This document shows, piece by piece, positions 57,458-64,000 of a stretch of 64,000 bases of DNA (positions are counted from its first letter, which is position 1; every line of letters starts with the position of its first letter). The stretch comes from Gammaproteobacteria bacterium. Lineage in GTDB: Bacteria; Pseudomonadota; Gammaproteobacteria; Pseudomonadales; Azotimanducaceae. A program made the position numbers and the translations under genes. The stretch lies in contig VXNY01000008.1 of assembly GCA_009840305.1 (NCBI GenBank), forward strand, positions 1-64,000, in the 5' to 3' direction. The notes beneath the pieces were generated by a model, which was given only the letters and a program-made list of their open reading frames with translations, was not told the DNA's origin and did no database searches.

Positions 57458-57528
57458 GGCGGGTGTCGATTCCACCGCCCTATAAACGGGTAACGCGTTT
57501 CGTCTTCCCCATCTTTTTCCGTTACCCG
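57458..57528 (+). repeat. two hairpins in the putative gor leader
   Basis: Hairpin 1: GGCGGGTG (57458-57465) pairs with CACCGCC (57473-57479) around TCGATTC, with one bulged G. Hairpin 2: CGGGTAACG (57487-57495) pairs perfectly with CGTTACCCG (57520-57528) around 24 bases. No T-run follows, so they do not look like terminators. Confidence 0.45.
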
Positions 57529-57607
57529 GTCGGCACCTAGCTTCAACTTATTACTCTCCACCAACTCTTCCGTTTCGATAGACACGCCGACAGATAAGGA
57601 ATTAAAC

Positions 57608-58966
57608 ATTACTAAAAATTTTGACTTCGATCTCTTTGTAATCGGTGCTGGTTCTGGGGGTGTCAGAGCAGCTCGAATGGCTGCAGAATTTGGTGCGAGG
57701 ATCGGGATCGCCGAAGAGAAAAACCTCGGTGGTACATGCGTTAACGTTGGATGTGTACCTAAAAAGCTCTTGGTTTACGGTTCCCACTTTGCGGAAGAAT
57801 TCGCCGATGCTGTCGCGTACGGATGGAGTGTCGAAGAAACCAGCTTTGATTGGAAGTTGTTACGGGACAACAAAAACAAAGAAATCTTTAGACTAAATGG
57901 TGTCTACGAGAGTTTACTTCAAAATTCAAACGTTGAAATATTTTCATCTCACGCTGAATTCCACAATCATAACACTCTGACGATAAACGGCACTTGCGTT
58001 AGTGCAGAGAAAATTCTGATAGCGACGGGGTCTGCTCCCTTCGTTCCTCCGTTTGCTGGTTCCGAGTACGCTGTCACCTCAAACGATATGTTCCATTTGG
58101 ATCAGTTACCTAAGCGAATGACAGTGGTGGGAGGAGGGTACATTGCAGTGGAATTCGCGGGAATCATGAACGGACTTGGAGTAGATACTACGTTAGTGTA
58201 TCGCGGAAGCAAATTTCTTCGAGGATTTGATCAAGATATTCGCCGCATTGTTGTCCGCGAACTGGAGGAGAAAGGTATTCGATTGCAGTTTAACTCCACG
58301 ATTTCCAAAATCGAAAAACGCCGTAACAGGTTGGAACTGTCTTCGGATAAAGGTTCCACTCTATCGACTGATCTCGTTCTCTACGCTACTGGTCGAAAAC
58401 CCCACGTTCAAAGTTTAGGTTTAGACAATACGCAGATTCGGACTGGTGCAACTGGCGCGATCGAAGTAAATGATGTTTATCAGACCACTGTACCCAATGT
58501 CTTTGCTCTTGGCGATGTAATTGATCGAGCGCAGCTTACGCCTGTGGCTATTGCTGAAGGTATGGCATTCGCTCAGCGACAATTTAACCATAAGCCAGGA
58601 GTTGTAGACTATTCAGCAATTCCCACTTGTGTGTTTTGCCAACCAAACATCGGCACCGTAGGTCCTACGGAAGAGGAAGCGCGACATCTATATTCACAGA
58701 TCGAAGTCTTCGAGTCGTCATTTAAACCCATGAAACACACGATGACGGGGCGCAATGAAACGACTTACATGAAACTAATCGTGGACTTTAGCACTGACAA
58801 ACTCATCAGCGCACACATGGTGGGACCTGAAGCAGGTGAAATCATCCAAGGATTTGCAGTCGCTATCACCGCTGGCGCAACAAAGGCGGACATTGATCGC
58901 ACGATCGCGATCCATCCGACAACGGCAGAAGAATTCGTTACCATGCGAGATCCAAAGAGCTATTGA
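57608..58966 (+). CDS. gor: glutathione-disulfide reductase
   Basis: A 452-residue FAD enzyme that reduces GSSG with NADPH in the cytoplasm. It shows the FAD motif GAGSGG (13-18), the redox pair GGTCVNVGCVPKK (Cys44 and Cys49), the NADPH motif GGGYIAVEFAG followed by arginines in YRGSKFLRGFD, the second FAD motif ALGDV, and the catalytic His436 in HPTTAEE. The first ATG (57677) lies after the FAD motif, so it cannot be the start. No ATG, GTG or TTG occurs in frame back to the stop at 57491. ATT 57608, 7 bases after AAGGA, gives (M)TKNFDFDLFVIGAGSGG, the normal family N-terminus and length. Confidence 0.95.
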   Translation: MTKNFDFDLFVIGAGSGGVRAARMAAEFGARIGIAEEKNLGGTCVNVGCVPKKLLVYGSHFAEEFADAVAYGWSVEETSFDWKLLRDNKNKEIFRLNGVYESLLQNSNVEIFSSHAEFHNHNTLTINGTCVSAEKILIATGSAPFVPPFAGSEYAVTSNDMFHLDQLPKRMTVVGGGYIAVEFAGIMNGLGVDTTLVYRGSKFLRGFDQDIRRIVVRELEEKGIRLQFNSTISKIEKRRNRLELSSDKGSTLSTDLVLYATGRKPHVQSLGLDNTQIRTGATGAIEVNDVYQTTVPNVFALGDVIDRAQLTPVAIAEGMAFAQRQFNHKPGVVDYSAIPTCVFCQPNIGTVGPTEEEARHLYSQIEVFESSFKPMKHTMTGRNETTYMKLIVDFSTDKLISAHMVGPEAGEIIQGFAVAITAGATKADIDRTIAIHPTTAEEFVTMRDPKSY

Positions 58967-59042
58967 GTTTGCATATTTAGCTTCATCGTTATAAATCATT
59001 ACTTAGTACGAAACGAGAGTCACATTCGTAACGAGGCAATCT

Positions 59043-60746
59043 ATGAAGGAAACAAACGCTCCTACTATACAAGACACAATCAATAAGTTTTTGTCGATAT
59101 TCGGAGACTTTCTCGACCTACTAGACAGTTTCTTGGGTGGTCATCCTTGGTTTGCATTTGCACTGTTAGGTGTTGGAGTATGGTTTACGCTCTATTTAGG
59201 ATTACCGCAACTTCGCCATTTTCCACGAGCTTGGCGCATCCTGGCCGGGAAGGAGACGCCGGCAGACTCCCCAGGTGACACCACACACTTTCAAGCACTT
59301 TCGACCGCTCTGTCTGGAACCGTTGGTACTGGGAATATCGCAGGTGTCGCGTTAGCAATTTTTTGGGGCGGACCTGCTGCGATATTTTGGATGTGGGCGA
59401 CAGCATTTGTCGGTATGACTACAAAATTCGTCGAAGTGACGCTCTCGCACAAATATCGAATAAAAGACGACAAAGGAGAGATGGCAGGCGGTCCTATGTT
59501 CTACATGGAAAGACGCTTGAACTTGAAGTGGCTTGCGGTTATCTTTGCTGTGGCAACTATTTTTTGTACTTTAGGGAGCGGCAATTTACCGCAAATCAAT
59601 AGTATCGCGAAAGGCTTAGGTACTTCGTTTTCGATTCCCTATTGGACTACTGGTCTAGTACTAGCGATTATTCTGGGGTTAATCATCATCGGAGGTATCA
59701 AACGCATTGCGACGTTTGCATCATCCGTTGTACCTTTTATGGGAACAGTGTATGTGATCGGTGCAGTTACCGTGATCGCGACTCACTACGATCAAATTCT
59801 TCCGTCCTTAGGCTCGATATTTTCGTATGTATTCTCGGGGACTGCAGCGGTCGGAGGGTTCCTTGGAGCGAGTTTTGCGTTGGCTTTCACAAAAGGAGTG
59901 GGGCGAGGATTGTTTTCTAATGAAGCGGGACAAGGTTCCGCGCCTATTGCACATGCGAGCGCGAAAGGGGAGAGTCCAGTTTCCGAGGGGCTTGTTTCAT
60001 TACTGGAGCCTTTCATAGATACCCTCGTGATTTGCACGATAACCGCATTGGTAATCCTTGCTTCTGGTGTGTGGACACAGAAATACGAGAACGACTTTGA
60101 ACTCTCTTCTTTGGAAATTGTTCAAGGGTCTTTTGATTTTGACAACGAAGATCATAAAGCCGATCTCGTTCAATATCTAAACTCTAACGCGGGCTCAATC
60201 GAGCCCTTCGACGGTGTGTTGACTATCGCTGACGGAGTCATTCAAGACGATGATGTGACTGTGATTCACAATCGTTCTATCGCCGAAGAAGTAATGATTT
60301 ATTCAACCGAAGACGGGACACCACTTTCAGGAGAGATTTACGTTGTCGAAGGGCTTCCAAATCTACATAAAGCAGAGATGAAAGGGAAGTCTTTAATCCA
60401 CTCGGTTCCACTTACCGCAGAAGCATTCAGAACGAGTATTTTCGGTGATTTCGGACCACATATTGTTTCGTTAACACTAGTGTTCTTTGCTTTCACTACA
60501 GCTGTGGCATGGTCATATTACGGTGATCGTGCGATAGTCTATCTATTTGGTGTGAAATACCTTATGGCGTATCGCATAGCATACACTGTGATGTTCTTTA
60601 TAGGAGCTATGTTGGACACGACACTTGTATGGAAGATTTCGGCAGTCACGCTTATCTTCATGGCCTTGCCTAACTTAGTCGGAATTACGCTCTTGAGTAA
60701 GGAGATGAAAAATACGTCAAGGGAGTTCTTTACGAAGAGTCCTTAG
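59043..60746 (+). CDS. alanine/glycine:cation symporter family protein (AGCS)
   Basis: A 567-residue inner-membrane transporter, probably Na+-coupled uptake of alanine or glycine. Family landmarks are SGTVGTGNIAGVALAIFWGG, FVGMTTKFVEVTLSHKYR, GGPMFYMER, GRGLFSNEAGQGSAPIAHA and FAFTTAVAWSYYGDRA. The family is usually 440-500 residues. Here about 110 hydrophilic residues (about 350-460) are inserted between the helix LVICTITALVILASGVW and the helix before FAFTT; they lie on one side of the membrane and are beta-rich and acidic. GAGG lies 8 bases before ATG 59043. It is 76 bp downstream of gor on the same strand. Confidence 0.9.
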   Translation: MKETNAPTIQDTINKFLSIFGDFLDLLDSFLGGHPWFAFALLGVGVWFTLYLGLPQLRHFPRAWRILAGKETPADSPGDTTHFQALSTALSGTVGTGNIAGVALAIFWGGPAAIFWMWATAFVGMTTKFVEVTLSHKYRIKDDKGEMAGGPMFYMERRLNLKWLAVIFAVATIFCTLGSGNLPQINSIAKGLGTSFSIPYWTTGLVLAIILGLIIIGGIKRIATFASSVVPFMGTVYVIGAVTVIATHYDQILPSLGSIFSYVFSGTAAVGGFLGASFALAFTKGVGRGLFSNEAGQGSAPIAHASAKGESPVSEGLVSLLEPFIDTLVICTITALVILASGVWTQKYENDFELSSLEIVQGSFDFDNEDHKADLVQYLNSNAGSIEPFDGVLTIADGVIQDDDVTVIHNRSIAEEVMIYSTEDGTPLSGEIYVVEGLPNLHKAEMKGKSLIHSVPLTAEAFRTSIFGDFGPHIVSLTLVFFAFTTAVAWSYYGDRAIVYLFGVKYLMAYRIAYTVMFFIGAMLDTTLVWKISAVTLIFMALPNLVGITLLSKEMKNTSREFFTKSP

Positions 60747-60805
60747 GAGACCGGTCCCAGACTGTCGTTTGATCATACTATGATGACAAGACTCTGCGTG
60801 GAATA

Positions 60806-61390
60806 CTAAGGAGTTTCGTCCTCTGTTTCTTCTACGTCGTAGAGCTCTTGTCCCGAGTCTTCAAAAGGACAAACTACTCTTGCGTTTTCCGCATCGGCGC
60901 GCAGTGCGAGTAGAGTCTGCAATTCACCAAAAGTGGCTTTGAATTCGGGTGTGTTGTTCTCGAATTTCCTACGCATGACAATTGCAAAGCGGTTTGTTAG
61001 TCTCTCACATTGACCCTCAATGAAGTCATTCATGTGCGCAACCAGCGAACTGCCGCGTTCTTGGGGGTCAAGCATCTGAAAATCGTAGTATGAAATGATT
61101 TGCGCATTATTCACTGTGTGTGAATACACACCAAGCCAGTAGCCAAGTTCGACAAAATCCCACAATTCACTTTTGGAGATTGTCAATTCGTCTGTTCCTA
61201 CTTCGTTTTGGAATTTCTCAAACGCTTCATCCGATGCAATTTTCAATGCTTGCTCGTCTCGATCCATGTCATAACTCTTTAGGCGTTCAGGTATAACAGC
61301 TCCAATTAGCACCGTGCATACAACACCTAAAGCAAAAGCGCTAACCAGTAGGGATAGGTTGATGTGTTTTCGATTGCGGTTTGACTTCAT
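60806..61390 (-). CDS. single-pass membrane protein of unknown family
   Basis: A 194-residue protein with a basic N-terminus (MKSNRNRKH), one membrane helix (about 11-30) and a helical, acidic extracytoplasmic part with cysteines in EGQCERL and RVVCPFED. ATG start. No family was recognised. It converges with the symporter gene and lies downstream of the YbdK gene on the same strand. Confidence 0.55.
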   Translation of the reverse strand: MKSNRNRKHINLSLLVSAFALGVVCTVLIGAVIPERLKSYDMDRDEQALKIASDEAFEKFQNEVGTDELTISKSELWDFVELGYWLGVYSHTVNNAQIISYYDFQMLDPQERGSSLVAHMNDFIEGQCERLTNRFAIVMRRKFENNTPEFKATFGELQTLLALRADAENARVVCPFEDSGQELYDVEETEDETP

Positions 61391-61577
61391 GGATTGGTTC
61401 TCCTATGAATAGCCTGGAATCGAACCAGCGATGTCTTGTATGATTCCAGAGTCTACAAATAATGAATTTCAGGTCCTTTTGGACTTCTGCTAAGTTTGAT
61501 GTTCTAGCAATCTCGTTCTGTTCGTCGGCGATACTAGAGCATTGTCACGCATCGAATCGAAGTCCTCAAATCTAAAG

Positions 61578-62723
61578 CTAAGTGCCCTCCAGCGTATCCG
61601 CCACCACTTTATCGACTACCTCACACAAAGCCTCGTGAGAAGACTTACCGTTCAATTTCGCTAATCGGAACAGATCAAGTTGACGATCAGCTCCTGTACC
61701 ATTTTTCACGATTTCTCTTGCATGTTCAATGTCGCTGACACAGTCTAATGCTTCCGCATCCTCGTGCAGCTCTTTCAGTAATCGATTTAACACATCGTCA
61801 ATGTCTGTACGAGAAACCTCATTTGGATCAGCGAAAAAAGCAAAAGTCCCGTAGCGTTGTGCTTGAAAACGATTCTCAAAAATGATTTCAGTCATTATTT
61901 CGTCTGACACAAGTGCTCCGGCGGACTGTGTACGCATATATTTCCTAATCAGACAAGCATAGAGCGCTACGATGGTCATCGCATCATCAATACGCGTGCA
62001 CACGTCGCACACACGCAATTCGATTGTGGGATAGCTGTGTGAAGGTCGAATGTCCCACCAAACTTCACCAGAATTCGTTATGAATCCCCATCTTTGATAT
62101 TCCCGTTCAAGTGCCTTGAATTCTTCATAACTCGAAAACGCCTTTGGAATACCAGTTCGAGGCAAGCCACACAATATATTCATACGGGAACTCTTAAACC
62201 CAGTCTCGACTCCTTCTCGGAAGGGTGAGGAAGTAGAAAGCCCGAGAAAGAGTGGTAAATAATGTCGCACCACGTTCATTACTCGAATTCTCATGTCTGC
62301 ATCCCCAAAACCGGCGTGAATATGCATACCCCCGATCAGAAAACGTCGGATGATCTCTTGATAGAGCATAGCGAACGATTCGTACCGTTCTTTAGGTGAC
62401 GGTATCTGATCTTGCCAAGCCGCGAACGGATGTGTTGACATCGCAACGATTTCTGCACCATACTTTTTTGCAGTCGCAGAAATTAATCCACGTGTTTCAC
62501 ACAACGCTTGTCGGACTTCTGCAACAGAATGGCAAACTCGCGAGTTTGTTTCAATCTGCGTTCGTAGCATTTCACGCACGACCTTGTGGGGCACTGACTT
62601 GGTTTCACACTCGTCAAAGATTAATGGGTCTGGGTCAGATATCAGATCTCTAGTCTGAGGATCAATAAGAAATGCCTCTTCTTCGACACCAAGTGTTATG
62701 TTTAGATCAATGTTTTTTACCAT
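61578..62723 (-). CDS. YbdK-type carboxylate-amine ligase (glutamate-cysteine ligase family 2)
   Basis: A 381-residue enzyme of the GCS2 family. LGVEEEAFLIDP near the N-terminus is the family hallmark; IGGMHIHAGFGD, GLSTSSPF and PTIELRVCDVCT are further conserved blocks around the ATP/metal site. Escherichia coli YbdK ligates glutamate and cysteine weakly in vitro; the physiological product is not settled. ATG 62723 is preferred to the in-frame TTG 62738, with GGTGA 8 bases upstream. Its closeness to gor is suggestive of thiol metabolism but the genes are on opposite strands. Confidence 0.88.
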   Translation of the reverse strand: MVKNIDLNITLGVEEEAFLIDPQTRDLISDPDPLIFDECETKSVPHKVVREMLRTQIETNSRVCHSVAEVRQALCETRGLISATAKKYGAEIVAMSTHPFAAWQDQIPSPKERYESFAMLYQEIIRRFLIGGMHIHAGFGDADMRIRVMNVVRHYLPLFLGLSTSSPFREGVETGFKSSRMNILCGLPRTGIPKAFSSYEEFKALEREYQRWGFITNSGEVWWDIRPSHSYPTIELRVCDVCTRIDDAMTIVALYACLIRKYMRTQSAGALVSDEIMTEIIFENRFQAQRYGTFAFFADPNEVSRTDIDDVLNRLLKELHEDAEALDCVSDIEHAREIVKNGTGADRQLDLFRLAKLNGKSSHEALCEVVDKVVADTLEGT

Positions 62724-62825
62724 GCGGTCAGTCACCAAATAAACGTTGTTGCAAGAACGATGTGTACCGTTATAGGGGAGTTAGAAATAGTGTAGGGTAA
62801 TTCGAAATAGCTTTACTAAGTCACA

Positions 62826-64000
62826 TCACAACTCCGAGTCCGATTCTGCACTAACTGTCTCATCGTCTAGCTGTACTTTAAGTAACGCCAGAACTCGTTC
62901 GTGCATCATGATCGATGCCTTCACTGTCTTGATCTGCTCGGTAAAGTCCGTTTCCTCGTTGGTTTCCATTGCGTCTAGTGATTGCTTTGAACGGGAGTAC
63001 GATCTATTGACGTAATCGGAAACTGTTCCTCCATCCGGGTACTTGAGGGTTGCATCTGCGCCCTGTTCCAATAGGTACAAGACATTGTCTACATATCCGT
63101 AATAAGCAGCCCATTGAAGCGTTGAGTGCCCTGCGTCATCTTGAAGGTCCACGTCCCAACCAAGTTCGATGAATTTTTCCAACATGTCATTGTCCTGCTG
63201 TAGCACCACAGCTCTTCCGAGGGAAAAGTTTGAAGAATCTTGTTTGCTCAAATCTATGCCTGATGCCAACACCACCTTTGTGCAGTCGTTTTCTCCAAGT
63301 CTGTTGGAACGCATCATCGCGGTAACTAAGACTGAGTTGCCATCCGGATCGAGTCTGTTTACGACGTCAGGGTCGTCTTCAATCGCTAGTAAAAATTCTT
63401 CACATTTACCAAGACCAACTAAATCATGAGTACTGATTTCGGGGTCGAAAGTGAGAGTCAGTGCTATCAACTCGTTTTGCCGCACACTCGGACGATTTAG
63501 GATGAGAGACAGCGGCGTTTGCCCGTTCTCAAACTTCTGCGTCAGCAAATTGGGAACGCTTTCAAGCGCAGACTTCACAATCTCAAAGTCTCGACCCAGT
63601 ATGAAATACCTTCGAAATGCGTCTCCTTCAAGCATTTCTAATGTAATGTCGAATGCTGATTTTCCCTCGATCATACCATCCAGATAATCAACATAAATGG
63701 ACTTCGCTTGAGCGCCACCGACCCGATCTTCTTCCACACCATTGCGAAAGAACAGGATGTGTGGAATACCGTTGACTTTATACTCTCGGTAGACTTCGGG
63801 AGAATCGTCGATGTCTAGCTTGAATACTTTGACTTTACCTTCCATTTCTACCGCAAGTTCATCGATAATAGGATCTACTTCGCGACAAGGTACGCACCAT
63901 GTAGCTGTGAAGTCGACAAGTACTGGTGTGTCAGCTTGAAGCACTTCTTCGTCAAAATTTTCGGTCGTCACATAGGGTGTCTTACTGTCGCCGTACTTTT
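62826..64000 (-). CDS. thioredoxin-ankyrin protein (5' end probably outside window)
   Basis: The N-terminal 105 residues are a cytoplasmic-type thioredoxin with VDFTATWCVPC, DIDDSPEVYREYKVNGIPHI (cis-proline) and RVGGAQAKS. A helical linker and ankyrin repeats follow (PDGNSVLVTAMM, DDAGHSTLQWAAYYGYVDNV and LLEQGADATLKYPDGGT), then a charged tail. GTG 63971 is a possible start, but the frame stays open to the window edge (KYGDSKTPYVTTENFDEEV) and thioredoxins normally begin some residues before this point. I therefore treat it as 5'-incomplete. Ankyrin repeats suggest a protein partner. Confidence 0.8.
   Translation of the reverse strand, partial: KYGDSKTPYVTTENFDEEVLQADTPVLVDFTATWCVPCREVDPIIDELAVEMEGKVKVFKLDIDDSPEVYREYKVNGIPHILFFRNGVEEDRVGGAQAKSIYVDYLDGMIEGKSAFDITLEMLEGDAFRRYFILGRDFEIVKSALESVPNLLTQKFENGQTPLSLILNRPSVRQNELIALTLTFDPEISTHDLVGLGKCEEFLLAIEDDPDVVNRLDPDGNSVLVTAMMRSNRLGENDCTKVVLASGIDLSKQDSSNFSLGRAVVLQQDNDMLEKFIELGWDVDLQDDAGHSTLQWAAYYGYVDNVLYLLEQGADATLKYPDGGTVSDYVNRSYSRSKQSLDAMETNEETDFTEQIKTVKASIMMHERVLALLKVQLDDETVSAESDSEL

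Larger units (their letters stand above)
57130..57607. other. divergent region between helicase and gor
   Basis: 478 bp without a gene. It holds the helicase ribosome site, a putative gor promoter, two hairpins and the gor ribosome site AAGGA (57597-57601 region). No tRNA or known small RNA could be confirmed. Confidence 0.5.

Noticed and set aside
57458-57480. tRNA T-arm-like sequence before gor
   Set aside because: The loop TCGATTC lacks the first T of a T-loop, the stem needs a bulge, and no acceptor, D or anticodon arm could be found upstream.
1-64000. CRISPR arrays, rRNA operons and insertion sequences
   Set aside because: No regularly spaced repeats, rRNA sequence or transposase with terminal inverted repeats was recognised by eye.

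Overview
The window reads as chromosome of a mid-40s % G+C (by eye) proteobacterium, probably a marine gammaproteobacterium. Supporting signs are a glutathione reductase, an AGCS amino-acid symporter, a YbdK-type carboxylate-amine ligase, a DUF1800/DUF1501 pair and transfer genes of the TIGR03755/TIGR03756 ICE type. I cannot name the species. No rRNA, tRNA, CRISPR array or insertion sequence was recognised. Non-ATG starts are common: TTG and GTG often form 4-base stop/start overlaps, and two genes appear to start at ATT.

Layout. 3-689: end of a probable DNA methyltransferase. 831-7129: three plus-strand genes for a secreted CarboxypepD_reg-like protein and two membrane-anchored helical-repeat proteins. 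7291-12373 (minus): a TlpA-like lipoprotein and the DUF1800-DUF1501 operon. 12683-13908: an AbiEii-like nucleotidyltransferase lacking its catalytic aspartates, coupled to an unknown partner. 13972-17114: a secreted HExxH metallopeptidase flanked by two paralogous two-repeat secreted proteins. 17244-20157: two unknown membrane proteins and a TlpA-like thioredoxin.

20354-32125 is the most distinctive block. Two divergent pairs each join a roughly 1160-residue ABC-2 permease / degenerate M1 peptidase / golvesin-like fusion (minus) to a secreted thioredoxin-fold protein (plus). A TlpA lipoprotein lies between the pairs. The zinc motif of the peptidase part is missing in both fusions, and one thioredoxin has lost its CxxC.

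32571-34001 is a PLP decarboxylase. 34402-35541 is an AAA+/DUF4143 ATPase behind two phased palindromes that cover its promoter. 35628-40761 is a five-gene fragment of an integrative conjugative element (TraU-like, PFL_4711, small membrane protein, TraG-N, tyrosine recombinase), all overlapping. 40892-41920 is a sterol C-24 methyltransferase homologue. 41954-45923 (minus) holds two more helical-repeat proteins. 46384-52382 holds another two-repeat secreted protein, an alpha/beta hydrolase, two helical secreted proteins and a tandem pair of TlpA lipoproteins. 52390-57129 (minus) is a large SF1 helicase with nuclease domain. The right end carries gor, an alanine/glycine:cation symporter, a small membrane protein, YbdK and a thioredoxin-ankyrin protein running off the edge.

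Overall the window is rich in envelope proteins and in extracytoplasmic thioredoxin folds (eight thioredoxin-fold genes in 64 kb, seven exported). Several families have expanded locally by duplication.
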